Below are positions 27,590 to 36,330 of a stretch of 64,000 bases of DNA, one piece after another. The position numbers and the translations under genes were made by a program. The notes under the pieces were generated by a model, which worked only from the letters and a program-made list of their open reading frames with translations, did no database searches and was not told where the DNA came from. This stretch comes from Marinomonas spartinae (GTDB lineage Bacteria > Pseudomonadota > Gammaproteobacteria > Pseudomonadales > Marinomonadaceae). How positions within the stretch are numbered: position 1 is the stretch's first letter; every line of letters starts with the position of its first letter. The DNA lies in the NCBI RefSeq assembly GCF_900089775.1, contig NZ_FLOB01000001.1, positions 558,001 to 622,000 of the forward strand, given 5' to 3'.

Positions 27590-27849
27590 ACCCCAAGGTA
27601 TTGCTTTGCGCAAAAAGCAGGGCTTGCTATCGCAAGGTTTGTTGATTCCCTAAAGCATGGTGTATCTGGGTCTTGATTAGATGAAAATCGTGCTAAACCA
27701 TGGCAAAAAACGAATTTGATTTTGGCTTTGTCCTCGAATGGAGACATAAAGATGTGAACTTATGCCTCACTCAGGCAAAAACAATGAGACAAAATACTCC
27801 ATTAACCCAAGCGGTCGATCAAGGTATCAAGCGTCAGACAAAAACTTAA
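27590..27849 (+). pseudogene. Remnant of a 3-hydroxyisobutyrate dehydrogenase-family gene
   Basis: From 27700 the frame reads MAKNEFDFGFVLEWRHKD, then VNLCLTQAK and TPLTQAVDQG, closely following the C-terminal pattern of the family (F..GF.L....KD..LAL..A....PLT..V.Q). Upstream, in a neighbouring frame from about 27593, ALRKKQGLLSQGLL, then MVYLGLD and MKIVLN follow the preceding family segment but are broken by stop codons and a frameshift. Nothing of the NAD-binding domain is left. The piece is therefore a gene relic, not a functional short protein. The family assignment is by pattern and needs an alignment. Confidence 0.6.
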
Positions 27850-28148
27850 CATCATACCGACTCTAAAAACCTTGAAAGGCCAACAGTATATTGAAAATAT
27901 TGACTTTTTTATATCTTTTTTAATTCTCTAATTGCTTCCTCGACTGCACTATGATTGAGATTGGTCGCCGCATTTTTGGGTGATTCTTTTCTTCATATTC
28001 ATTCCATATTCATTACACGTATGAAGCATCTCGTTATTTCGATTGGTGATTGTGTAAACCTTGAGTAACCTTGACCTACGCTATTTTTCTGCAAACCGTT
28101 CGTCGGTTGGTAAAAAATAGCTAAAGGGGGCTCAAGGACGAGACAAAC

Positions 28149-28184
28149 ACCTCATTTAGGCAGGAGCCTAAATGAGGTTGTTTT
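28149..28184 (+). terminator. Orphan rho-independent terminator
   Basis: ACCTCATTTAGG and CCTAAATGAGGT form a perfect 12-base stem around CAGGAG, followed by TGTTTTAT. No intact gene ends nearby on the plus strand, so it is probably left over from the decayed gene upstream. Confidence 0.75.
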
Positions 28185-28318
28185 ATATAGGTTCTTTCTC
28201 TCCAACTTTCTGAAAGGCGTCTATAGTTACCCTGTACCAAATCATAAAAGTAACGAGTACCTTGATTCTACTTCCCACGTGTTTCACACGATCATAATTA
28301 TGCTAATGGAGAATGAAA

Positions 28319-29920
28319 ATGAAAAAAGGGTTAGCAGCATTACCGCTTGCTATGCTGGCAGCGGGAGCGATGATGGCTTCCACTGTGCAAGCAAAAAGTA
28401 CCTTGGTTTATTGTTCAGAAGGTAGCCCAGAAGGTTTTAACCCTGAGCTTTACTACTCTGGTACCACATTCGATGCGTCTTCTCAGACGATTTTTAACCG
28501 TCTGATGGAATTTAAATACGGTACGACCGAAGTGGTTCCCAGCTTGGCGACGAGCTATGATGTTTCTAAAGATGGCTTAGTATACACCTTTCATTTACGT
28601 CATGGTGTGAAGTTCCAAAGCTCAAAAGATTTTCATCCCACCCGTGATTTTAATGCGGACGATGTATTGTTCACATTCAACCGCCAGCGTCTTGAAAGCA
28701 ACCCATACCATAATGTAGGTGGCGGTTCATATGGCTACTTTGATGATATGGGGATGGATAAACTGATCAAAAACATTGTGAAAGTCGATGACTACACAGT
28801 GAAGTTTGTATTGAATCACCCAAATGCTCCTTTTGTTGCTAACTTAGCGATGGACTTCGCTTCTATTTTCTCTAAACAGCAAGCAGATCAATACCTAAAA
28901 GCGGGCACACCTGAGAAGCTAGACCAAGACCCAGTAGGTACTGGTCCATTCCAAAAAGTTCAGTACCAAAAAGACTCTTTAATTCGTTATGTTGCCTTTA
29001 AAGATTACTGGAAAGGCAAGCCAAAAATTGACCGTCTTGTTTTCTCCATTACGCCGGATGCCTCTGTTCGCTACGCTAAGTTAAAAGCCGGTGAGTGTGA
29101 CGTGATGCCCTATCCAAACCCTGCTGATCTTAAACAGATGGCAAAAGATCCAAACATTAAATTGCTAAGTCAGGCGGGTTTGAATGTGGGTTATCTAACG
29201 TTTAACGTTAAGAAAAAACCCTTTGGCGATGTGAAAGTTCGTCAGGCATTGAACTATGCGACAGACAAAAAAGCCATTATTGATGCCGTCTTCCAAGGGG
29301 CAGGTACAGTAGCTAAAAACCCAATTCCGCCGACTATGTGGTCTTATAATAACAGCATTAAGGATTACCCATTTGATCCTGCTAAAGCCAAAGAGTTGTT
29401 AAAAGAAGCGGGTTATCCAAATGGTTTCTCCACGACGATTTGGGCCATGCCTGTTCAACGTCCATATAACCCAAATGCTCGTCGTATGGCGGAGATCATC
29501 CAAGAAGACTGGGCGAAAGTGGGTGTGAAGGCGAAGATCAAGACTTACGAATGGGGTGAGTATTTGAAACGCGCGAAAGCGGGTGAAGCCGATACTCTAC
29601 TCATTGGTTGGACTGGCGATAATGGCGACCCGGATAACTTTTTATATACCTTACTAAGCTGTGATGCTGTAGGTGGTGGTAACTATTCTGAGTGGTGTAA
29701 CAAAAGCTTTGATACCCTTTTGACCAAAGCGAAACGCACATCAGATATCGCAAAACGCACCAAGTACTATAAGGAAGCGCAAGTGATCTTCCATAAACAA
29801 GTACCTTTTATGCCGATTGCCAACTCGACCGTTTATATGCCAATTCGCAAAGATGTGAAAAACTATAAAATTATTCCATTGGGAGTCCATAACTTCGAGT
29901 ACGTAAGTAAAGAAGATTAA
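28319..29920 (+). CDS. dppA: Dipeptide/oligopeptide ABC transporter periplasmic binding protein (DppA-like)
   Basis: The 533-residue protein has a signal peptide (MKKGLAALPLAMLAAGAMMA up to VQA). The mature part starts STLVYCSEGSPEGFNPELYY and contains FHLRHGVKFQSSK, DFNADDVLFTFNRQ, DPVGTGPFQKVQYQK, VRQALNYATDKKAII and LIGWTGDNGDPDNFL, the classic SBP family 5 and DppA markers. An ATG at 28313 is too close to GGAGA; the ATG at 28319 has a seven-base spacing. It is the first gene of a complete five-gene operon. DppA homologues bind dipeptides, some haem or 5-aminolevulinate. Confidence 0.9.
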   Translation: MKKGLAALPLAMLAAGAMMASTVQAKSTLVYCSEGSPEGFNPELYYSGTTFDASSQTIFNRLMEFKYGTTEVVPSLATSYDVSKDGLVYTFHLRHGVKFQSSKDFHPTRDFNADDVLFTFNRQRLESNPYHNVGGGSYGYFDDMGMDKLIKNIVKVDDYTVKFVLNHPNAPFVANLAMDFASIFSKQQADQYLKAGTPEKLDQDPVGTGPFQKVQYQKDSLIRYVAFKDYWKGKPKIDRLVFSITPDASVRYAKLKAGECDVMPYPNPADLKQMAKDPNIKLLSQAGLNVGYLTFNVKKKPFGDVKVRQALNYATDKKAIIDAVFQGAGTVAKNPIPPTMWSYNNSIKDYPFDPAKAKELLKEAGYPNGFSTTIWAMPVQRPYNPNARRMAEIIQEDWAKVGVKAKIKTYEWGEYLKRAKAGEADTLLIGWTGDNGDPDNFLYTLLSCDAVGGGNYSEWCNKSFDTLLTKAKRTSDIAKRTKYYKEAQVIFHKQVPFMPIANSTVYMPIRKDVKNYKIIPLGVHNFEYVSKED

Positions 29921-29940
29921 TCCTAATTGGATGTAGAAAA

Positions 29941-29974
29941 AGGTGTTTGCTTGCTGGGACGTGAGCAAACACCT
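29941..29974 (+). promoter_or_regulatory. Intercistronic hairpin between binding-protein and permease genes
   Basis: AGGTGTTTGCT and AGCAAACACCT pair perfectly over 11 bases around a 12-base loop, 20 bases after the dppA stop. No T-run follows. Hairpins here commonly stabilise the binding-protein part of the transcript so that it is made in excess over the permease. Confidence 0.65.
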
Positions 29975-30026
29975 CACTGATCGAGCGCTGCTCGTTCTAG
30001 TCAAATAGCCAGAGAGCCATTTCTTT

Positions 30027-31037
30027 ATGTTCCAGTTTATTTTCCGCCGATTAAGCCTTGTCATCCCGACGTTTATTGGTATTACTCTACTGACCTTTGC
30101 TTTGATTCATATGATTCCTGGGGATCCGATTGAAGTCATGGCGGGTGAGCACGGCGTATCTGCCGCACGTCATGCTGAGTTGGCTGCTCAGCTTGGTCTT
30201 GATAAGCCGCTTTATGTGCAATATTTCGATTATGTTGTCGGTATCTTACACGGCAATTTAGGGTATTCACTGGTGACTCATGATTCGGTCATGAAAGAGT
30301 TTCTTACCCTATTTCCTGCCACGGTTGAACTGTCAGTTTGTGCGGCTATTTTCGCCATCTTCGTTGGGCTGCCAGCTGGTATTTTTGCGGCCGTTAAACG
30401 TGGCACTATTTTTGATCACTCTGTAATGACGATGTCGCTGACAGGGTATTCCATGCCGATTTTTTGGTGGGCTTTATTGCTCATGTTGGTTTTCTCCGTG
30501 ACATTAGGGTGGACACCCGTTTCCGGCCGGATTGATGTGGTGTATTGGATTGATAATGTCACAGGGTTTATGTTGATTGACTCTTGGTTGTCGGGTGAAA
30601 AAGGCGCGTTTATTTCGGCTGTCTCACATCTTATTTTGCCAAGCATTGTTTTGGGTACCATTCCGATGGCGGTTATTGCTCGCATGACACGCTCGTCTAT
30701 GTTGGAAGTATTAAGTGAAGACTATATTCGAACGGCCCGTGCCAAAGGAATTGCCCCTTGGCGAGTGATCATTATTCATGCGTTACGTAATGCGTTGATT
30801 CCGGTGATTACGGTGATTGGTTTACAAGTTGGCACCTTGTTGTCGGGGGCGATTCTGACGGAAACCGTCTTTGCCTGGCCGGGCATCGGTAAATGGTTGA
30901 TCGAAGCTATTAGCCGGCGAGATTATCCAGTAGTGCAAGGTGGTATTTTGATTGTTGCTACCATTATCATCATTGTAAACCTGTTGGTTGATGTCGCTTA
31001 TGGCATTGTTAACCCACGTATTCGACATAGCCGATAA
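30027..31037 (+). CDS. dppB: Dipeptide ABC transporter permease (DppB-like)
   Basis: This 336-residue inner membrane permease has the DppB/OppB N-terminus (FIFRRLSLVIPTFIGITLLT, then HMIPGDPIEVMAGEHG) and the EAA loop DYIRTARAKGIAPWRVIIIHALRNALIPVI. It has six transmembrane helices and the conserved FAWPGIGKWLIEAI. It lies 106 bases after dppA, with the hairpin between them, and 12 bases before dppC. Confidence 0.92.
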   Translation: MFQFIFRRLSLVIPTFIGITLLTFALIHMIPGDPIEVMAGEHGVSAARHAELAAQLGLDKPLYVQYFDYVVGILHGNLGYSLVTHDSVMKEFLTLFPATVELSVCAAIFAIFVGLPAGIFAAVKRGTIFDHSVMTMSLTGYSMPIFWWALLLMLVFSVTLGWTPVSGRIDVVYWIDNVTGFMLIDSWLSGEKGAFISAVSHLILPSIVLGTIPMAVIARMTRSSMLEVLSEDYIRTARAKGIAPWRVIIIHALRNALIPVITVIGLQVGTLLSGAILTETVFAWPGIGKWLIEAISRRDYPVVQGGILIVATIIIIVNLLVDVAYGIVNPRIRHSR

Positions 31038-31049
31038 GGAGGCGCTTTT

Positions 31050-31985
31050 ATGACGATTCAATCAAAAGCGCAATCTGCGCAACCCAATTCAGAGCCCCAA
31101 GAGGCCATTAATATAGCTCCGGCACCAAGAACTCCTTTGCGTGAGTTTTGGCACTATTTTAGTAGCAATAAAGGGGCGGTCGCGGGCTTGGCATTTATTG
31201 TCTTGATATGCTTTTTAGCGATATTTGCCAATGTGATTGCTCCCCATTCGCCGTCCGATCAGGTCCGTGATGCGTTTCTATTGCCTCCGGCTTGGTTGGA
31301 TGGTGGTAATTGGTCTTACATTTTAGGGACGGACGATGTGGGACGAGATATTTTGTCTCGTTTGATTTATGGCGCTCGTTTGTCATTGGCCGTTGGGGCG
31401 TTGGCGGTTACTTTATCGTTAGTGTTAGGTATTTTACTCGGCTTAGTAGCAGGGTATTTTAAAGGTGTGATTGACGTCGTTATCATGCGTTTGGTCGATA
31501 TTATGTTGGCCATGCCCAGTTTGTTGCTCGCCATTGCGGTTGTTGCCATTCTAGGCCCCAGTATTTTTAATGCGGCTTTGGCCATCTCCATTGTCTCTTT
31601 GCCTAACTATGTTCGTTTGACCCGTGCTGCTACCTTGAGTGAAATGTCTCGTGATTATGTCACCTCATCACGGGTTATTGGGGCGAGCCCACTGCGTCTG
31701 ATGTTTATCTGTATTTTGCCAAACTGTTTGGCTCCTTTGATTGTACAGGCCACGATGGGCTTTTCCAGTGCGATTTTGGACTTGGCAGCACTGGGCTTTT
31801 TGGGGCTCGGTGCACAACCACCGACACCAGAGTGGGGATCCATGTTGGCGAATGCGTTGCAATTTGTACAGCGTGCATGGTGGGTCGTCACCTTCCCAGG
31901 TTTGATCATCTTGATCACCGTGTTGGCCTTTAACCTCATGGGCGATGGCTTACGCGATGCCCTTGATCCCAAGTTGAAACAGTAG
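31050..31985 (+). CDS. dppC: Dipeptide ABC transporter permease (DppC-like)
   Basis: This 311-residue permease has a cytoplasmic N-terminal tail rich in Pro and Gln, then a first helix, the motif LGTDDVGRDILSRLIYGARLSL, and the EAA loop DYVTSSRVIGASPLRLMFICILPN. It ends LMGDGLRDALDPKLKQ, the usual DppC terminus. GGAGG at eight bases supports the start. It pairs with DppB to form the membrane channel. Confidence 0.92.
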   Translation: MTIQSKAQSAQPNSEPQEAINIAPAPRTPLREFWHYFSSNKGAVAGLAFIVLICFLAIFANVIAPHSPSDQVRDAFLLPPAWLDGGNWSYILGTDDVGRDILSRLIYGARLSLAVGALAVTLSLVLGILLGLVAGYFKGVIDVVIMRLVDIMLAMPSLLLAIAVVAILGPSIFNAALAISIVSLPNYVRLTRAATLSEMSRDYVTSSRVIGASPLRLMFICILPNCLAPLIVQATMGFSSAILDLAALGFLGLGAQPPTPEWGSMLANALQFVQRAWWVVTFPGLIILITVLAFNLMGDGLRDALDPKLKQ

Positions 31986-31994
31986 GAGGTTGTG

Positions 31995-32963
31995 ATGTCA
32001 CTGTTACAGCTGGACAATTTAAGTGTGACCTTCGGCAAATTCCGTGCCGTGGACAACATCAGTTATAAAGTCGAGGAAGGGGAAGTCCTAGGTATTGTCG
32101 GGGAATCTGGCTCAGGTAAGAGTGTGAGTTCATTGGCGATTATGGGCTTGATCGATTTTCCTGGCAAAGTCACCGCCGATCAGTTGTCGTTCGATGGTAA
32201 AGATCTACAAGCCATGCCAGAAAAGCAGCGTCGTAAACTGACAGGCTCGGACATTGCGATGATCTTCCAAGATCCAATGACCAGTTTGAACCCATGTTTT
32301 ACTGTGGGCTACCAGATTATTGAAGCGCTCAAAACGCACCAAGGCGGCAGTAAAAAAGAATTGAAAAAACGGGCCGTTGAATTGCTGACCCAAGTGGGCA
32401 TTCCGGCGCCTGAATCACGTCTGGATAATTATCCTCATCAACTGTCTGGGGGAATGAGCCAACGGGTGATGATCGCCATGGCGATTGCTTGTAATCCTCG
32501 TTTGCTGGTGGCAGATGAACCCACCACGGCATTAGACGTGACCATTCAGGCACAGATCATTGATTTGCTAATAGAGTTGCAACGCAAAAAACAAATGGGC
32601 TTGGTATTGATTACCCATGACTTGGCGTTAGTAGCGGAAGTTGCCCATCGTGTTATCGTGATGTATGCAGGCCAAATCGTTGAGTCTGGTCCGGCTGCCG
32701 AGGTATTTAGCACGCCGAAACATCCGTACACACAAGCCTTGTTGGCTTCTCTGCCCGAATCCGCCTCAGGAAAAGCCCGTCTAGATGCCTTGCCTGGAGT
32801 GGTGCCAGGTCAATATGATCGTCCACAAGGGTGTTTGCTAAGTCCACGCTGCCCTTACGCAACGGATCATTGTCGAAAAGAGGAGCCTGAGAACCAAGGT
32901 TCACTGAATCGACAAGTGAAATGTCACACGCCACTTGATACACAAGGGAGACCTGCCGCATGA
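31995..32963 (+). CDS. dppD: Dipeptide ABC transporter ATP-binding protein (DppD-like)
   Basis: This 322-residue ABC ATPase has Walker A GESGSGKS, signature [15 protein letters not shown], Walker [15 protein letters not shown] and the H-loop VLITHDLAL. The C-terminal oligopeptide-transporter extension has the cysteine cluster [14 protein letters not shown], which in relatives binds an iron-sulfur cluster. The ATG at 31995 follows GGAGG by five bases, better than the GTG just before it. The gene overlaps dppF by four bases. Confidence 0.92.
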   Translation: MSLLQLDNLSVTFGKFRAVDNISYKVEEGEVLGIVGESGSGKSVSSLAIMGLIDFPGKVTADQLSFDGKDLQAMPEKQRRKLTGSDIAMIFQDPMTSLNPCFTVGYQIIEALKTHQGGSKKELKKRAVELLTQVGIPAPESRLDNYPHQLSGGMSQRVMIAMAIACNPRLLVADEPTTALDVTIQAQIIDLLIELQRKKQMGLVLITHDLALVAEVAHRVIVMYAGQIVESGPAAEVFSTPKHPYTQALLASLPESASGKARLDALPGVVPGQYDRPQGCLLSPRCPYATDHCRKEEPENQGSLNRQVKCHTPLDTQGRPAA

Positions 32964-33994
32964 GTAAAACAAACGTTGCTGACAGTGCGCTAATTCTAAA
33001 AGCTGAGGGTCTGAAACAGCATTATCATGTGAAACAAGGTATGTTTAAGCCTGAAGCCGTGGTGAAAGCGGTCGATGGGGTAAGTTTTAATCTGGAAAAA
33101 GGAAAAACTCTGGCCGTAGTGGGGGAGTCAGGTTGTGGTAAATCGACTCTAGGTCGTATGCTAACCATGATTGAAACACCGACTGATGGCCAATTGGGCT
33201 ACCTTGGGCAGAATTTGCTGACCCTAAGCAAGAGTACACAGACTAAGTTGCGTCAGAAAATTCAGATTATTTTTCAGAATCCCTATGGTTCACTGAATCC
33301 GCGTAAGAAAATCGGCACAATTCTCGAAGAGCCTTTGGTGATTAACACAGACTTGCCCAAAGCGGATCGTAAAGCCAAAGCCATTTCCATGATGGAAAAA
33401 GTGGGACTCAAAGCGGAGCATTATGATCGCTACCCCCATATGTTCTCCGGTGGTCAGCGCCAGCGTATTGCCATTGCCCGTGGTTTGATGCTGGATCCTC
33501 ATGTCATCGTGGCTGATGAGCCCGTTTCTGCGTTGGACGTATCGGTACAAGCGCAGGTGCTCAACCTAATGATGGATTTACAAGAAGAGTTTGGATTGAG
33601 CTATGTGTTCATCTCTCATGACCTATCGGTTGTAGAGCATATTGCTGACGATGTGATGGTGATGTATTTAGGAAAAGTGGTTGAACAAGGAACGTGTGAA
33701 CAATTGTTCGACAACCCGAAACATCCTTATACCCTAGCTCTATTGTCTAGTACGCCACAGCTATCACCTGAAAAGCGTCGCTTACGAATTAAGCTAGAAG
33801 GGGAGTTACCGTCACCATTGAATCCACCTTCTGGTTGTGCATTTCATGGGCGTTGCCGCTTTGCTAATGAACGTTGTAAAAGTGAAACACCTGTGTTGAA
33901 ACTGGATAGCTACGACGAATCAGAACAAGGTCATTTAATTGCTTGCCATGCGGTAGAAGAAAACCGCATTAATCTGGCTGAAGAAGTGGCATAA
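32960..33994 (+). CDS. dppF: Dipeptide ABC transporter ATP-binding protein (DppF-like)
   Basis: This 344-residue ABC ATPase has Walker A GESGCGKS, signature [15 protein letters not shown], Walker [15 protein letters not shown] and H-loop VFISHDLSV. The C-terminal extension again has cysteines ([15 protein letters not shown]). The start codon overlaps the dppD stop (ATGA), which indicates coupled translation and a two-ATPase complex. A compact terminator follows the gene. Confidence 0.92.
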   Translation: MSKTNVADSALILKAEGLKQHYHVKQGMFKPEAVVKAVDGVSFNLEKGKTLAVVGESGCGKSTLGRMLTMIETPTDGQLGYLGQNLLTLSKSTQTKLRQKIQIIFQNPYGSLNPRKKIGTILEEPLVINTDLPKADRKAKAISMMEKVGLKAEHYDRYPHMFSGGQRQRIAIARGLMLDPHVIVADEPVSALDVSVQAQVLNLMMDLQEEFGLSYVFISHDLSVVEHIADDVMVMYLGKVVEQGTCEQLFDNPKHPYTLALLSSTPQLSPEKRRLRIKLEGELPSPLNPPSGCAFHGRCRFANERCKSETPVLKLDSYDESEQGHLIACHAVEENRINLAEEVA

Positions 33995-34029
33995 CACGAT
34001 CACAAGTAGGCGAACAGGATATATATGAC

Positions 34030-34053
34030 AAACGCCCGAAAGGGCGTTTTTTA
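34030..34053 (+). terminator. Rho-independent terminator of the peptide ABC operon
   Basis: AAACGCCC and GGGCGTTTTTT form a tight stem with loop GAAA, followed by a T-run, 36 bases after dppF. Confidence 0.9.
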
Positions 34054-34192
34054 TCTTGTTTCCTTAATCTTTTCTTGTGTTGAGTTTGTCTTTTAATTAT
34101 AAATATTTATAGTTTTTCAACATGAAGGTTGATTATATCTACTAACCTATCCCCAGCGATTTGGGTTTCATTATATTTTAAGGGATTAGAAA

Positions 34193-34792
34193 ATGCAGCG
34201 GGAATATCAAGAAGTGTCTATTCAAGACCTTGAGGAAGACATTTTATCGGTAACAGGTGATGCAGTTCATGCAAAATCTACAGCTCAAGCCTATGCTATT
34301 TATTATAAAAATGTAGTAACTAGCTCTATTAAATATAGAAAAGGCTATATAAGTGATAGTGAACTTGTATACTCCCGTAATGTACAGTGGGAGCATATGA
34401 GGGCTCATTCTAAAAAACTTGCTGAGAATATGAGAAAAGCTGGTCGAGGTGATAAACCTGAAGGAACTGCCGCTCATCATATCGTCTCATGGAATGATAT
34501 TAGGGCCTCAAAAGCTAGGCTTAGATTAGCTGCTTTTGGAATTGATATTGATCATGAAGCTAACGGTGTCTATTTGCCACTCCATAAAGCTCATATTCCT
34601 ATGAAGTCAATGCCTAGAGCATATGCACATTCTACTATCCATACAGAGAAATACTATTTGAATGTTGAGTTCTTGATCGATGAAGCTATACAGGAAGGGC
34701 TTGGGCATAGAGGAATTTTAGACACTTTACGTGATATTGCAAATGGCCTACAAAAAGGCACTTTCCCAATTGATGATATTATTGACGAATAA
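34193..34792 (+). CDS. AHH-domain nuclease toxin (polymorphic toxin type)
   Basis: The 199-residue protein has a C-terminal AHH nuclease domain of the HNH/endonuclease VII group: GTAAHHIVSWNDIRASKARL supplies the Ala-His-His motif, and GIDIDHEANGVYLPLHKAH supplies the conserved Asn-Gly and Leu-Pro block with a later His. Residues 1-90 are helical and charged, with no signal peptide, transmembrane segment, Rhs repeats or VgrG, PAAR or LXG module. AAGGGA precedes the ATG. The next gene encodes an Imm11-like immunity protein 15 bases downstream. The pair is AT-rich compared with the flanking operons, suggesting acquisition. Without a delivery module it may be an orphan effector or an intracellular toxin. 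Confidence 0.8.
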   Translation: MQREYQEVSIQDLEEDILSVTGDAVHAKSTAQAYAIYYKNVVTSSIKYRKGYISDSELVYSRNVQWEHMRAHSKKLAENMRKAGRGDKPEGTAAHHIVSWNDIRASKARLRLAAFGIDIDHEANGVYLPLHKAHIPMKSMPRAYAHSTIHTEKYYLNVEFLIDEAIQEGLGHRGILDTLRDIANGLQKGTFPIDDIIDE

Positions 34793-34807
34793 CGGGTAAA
34801 ATTATAA

Positions 34808-35398
34808 ATGTCTAATTTCAATAAGGTTTTTAGGTTTTATATTAATCCAGATCTTTATTTTTATTTGAATGAAACGGAGTTTGAGCAAACTTTACAGTTA
34901 ACTGAAGGACAAGTTTTGTTGTTTGATGGACACTCTATGAAAGATAATTGGCGTACTTTAGGCGTCAAATGGTTAATTCATAAGGATAATGAAAATAAGG
35001 GTTTAGAAATACCGGATATCGCTGGCTTAGGAGCGACATCTTTTGTCTTGTCAGAGAAAGCTAAAAATATTCTTGAGCCGCACTTGGGTAAAAATGTTGA
35101 ATATCTAGAATGTGATTTGCAAGGTGATATTTGGTATGCATTAAATTTAGTTGGATTTGAAGATGTTTTAGATAAGGATCTAACTCAATGGAACTATAAT
35201 GAAAGAGGAAAGGTTGATAGAGTTAAAAAATTCAATCGATTGGTAATAGATAAGAAAAAAATACAAAACCCTACAATTTTTAGAGCCAAAGAAATAGGCC
35301 TAAGGTACATGACAACAGATGCAGAAAATAGTCTCTATGATTTGGTTAAAAAGCATCAATTAACAGGCTTGGATTTTCGAGAGATTGAGACATCGTAA
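34808..35398 (+). CDS. Imm11-family (DUF1629-like) immunity protein
   Basis: The 196-residue cytosolic protein carries the DUF1629/Imm11 order of elements: ATSFVLSEKAKNILEPHLG in the middle, VEYLECDLQGDIWYALNLVG, a variable segment, NRLVIDKKKIQNPTIFRAKE and, near the end, LTGLDFREIE. Proteins of this family neutralise contact-dependent or secreted toxins. It lies directly behind an AHH nuclease toxin gene, and the two share an AT-rich base composition. The ribosome binding site is weak. The pairing with the AHH protein is inferred from position. Confidence 0.75.
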   Translation: MSNFNKVFRFYINPDLYFYLNETEFEQTLQLTEGQVLLFDGHSMKDNWRTLGVKWLIHKDNENKGLEIPDIAGLGATSFVLSEKAKNILEPHLGKNVEYLECDLQGDIWYALNLVGFEDVLDKDLTQWNYNERGKVDRVKKFNRLVIDKKKIQNPTIFRAKEIGLRYMTTDAENSLYDLVKKHQLTGLDFREIETS

Positions 35399-35548
35399 TA
35401 GTTTTTAGTTTTTTTATTTTCTAAGACGTTTCAGAGTATATACAGAATTTTGGCGGTTTTCCATATAAGGCGATTTCATATACTTATGTTTACGCCTGCC
35501 TGATATATCTTGCAGCTTACGATAAAAACGTATTTATAATTCTGCTTT

Positions 35549-35578
35549 TTAAAGACTGTTTTTATAACAGTCTTTTTT
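35549..35578. terminator. Bidirectional terminator after the toxin-immunity pair
   Basis: AAAGACTGTT and AACAGTCTTT pair around TTTAT, with a T-run on the plus strand and an A-run before it. It lies between the convergent immunity and yehS-like genes. Confidence 0.8.
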
Positions 35579-35633
35579 GGTTTATCCAAGCAAGTATTTA
35601 AAATTATCATTTGTATATGTTATGAAAGAATGA

Positions 35634-36095
35634 CTACTCTGGACGAAACTTTCGTTGCAGTCCTAGGATAAAATTACGCAGGATTTGGTCTTTACATTCA
35701 CGGTAGTGTTTGTTGTCTGGCTTGCGGAAAAAAGCGCTTAGCTCGTGCTTGCTCATGTTGAATTCGGCTAATTGCATGATGTCTAAAATGTCTTCTGCTT
35801 TTAAGTTAAGGGCAATGCGTAGCTTCATAAAAATGGCATTATTGTTTAAATGCTTCTCTGGAATGGGTTGCTCTCCTTCGCGTTTTCCACGCTTTACATT
35901 GATAAAGCCATTTAAAAAGGTAGCCAGCTCTTGATCGGCCATGGGCGTGTAACCTTCCTCTCCTTCTTTTGTCATCCAAGCAATAATTTGATCACGTGTA
36001 ACGGTGCTATCCGCTGCGGAAAATACCTCTTTCACATACGCATCTTTAAGAGCAAAGGTATAACGGAGGCGGCGTAAAATATCATTGTTTGTCAA
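35634..36095 (-). CDS. yehS: YehS-family (DUF1456) protein
   Basis: This 153-residue protein has two DUF1456 repeats: NNDILRRLRYTFALKDAYVKE at the start, and NNNAIFMKLRIALNLKAEDI in the second half. It begins with TTG, seven bases after AGGA. Function is unknown, though the family is widespread in gammaproteobacteria. It has no operon partner. Confidence 0.88.
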   Translation of the reverse strand: MTNNDILRRLRYTFALKDAYVKEVFSAADSTVTRDQIIAWMTKEGEEGYTPMADQELATFLNGFINVKRGKREGEQPIPEKHLNNNAIFMKLRIALNLKAEDILDIMQLAEFNMSKHELSAFFRKPDNKHYRECKDQILRNFILGLQRKFRPE

Positions 36096-36330
36096 AATAG
36101 AGTCCTAGTGTTAGGTAAGCGAGATATGGTTGCAGGTAGATAAGAGAGGCTGATTTTAGCAGGTTTTGTCATACAACCTGATGTTTTTTATTAAAAATCT
36201 TAATAATTTGCAAACATCACGGAGGCATTGCATGGTGAAAGTAAAATATTCAGTTATTGTAAAATAGTTGTTGATTCTATATCTGACTAAAGACTTAATA
36301 CAAGAATCTCTTATGTGTGGAGGTTTTATT

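Larger units (their letters stand above)
26991..28312. other. 1.3 kb region without intact genes: gene remnant, repeated TATACG motifs, terminator
   Basis: This region lies between divergent genes and holds no intact gene. The left part is AT-rich and carries TATACG or CGTATA hexamers at 27135, 27161, 27459 and 27470, two pairs arranged as inverted repeats (one perfect: 27459-27475 with a five-base AAAAA spacer). A 12-base direct repeat TACGATTTTTAT occurs at 27472 and 27557. The middle holds a decayed dehydrogenase gene (about 27590-27849), and the right part a strong terminator (28149-28184) that no intact gene uses. The promoter of the peptide ABC operon should lie in the last 100 bases. 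Confidence 0.6.
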
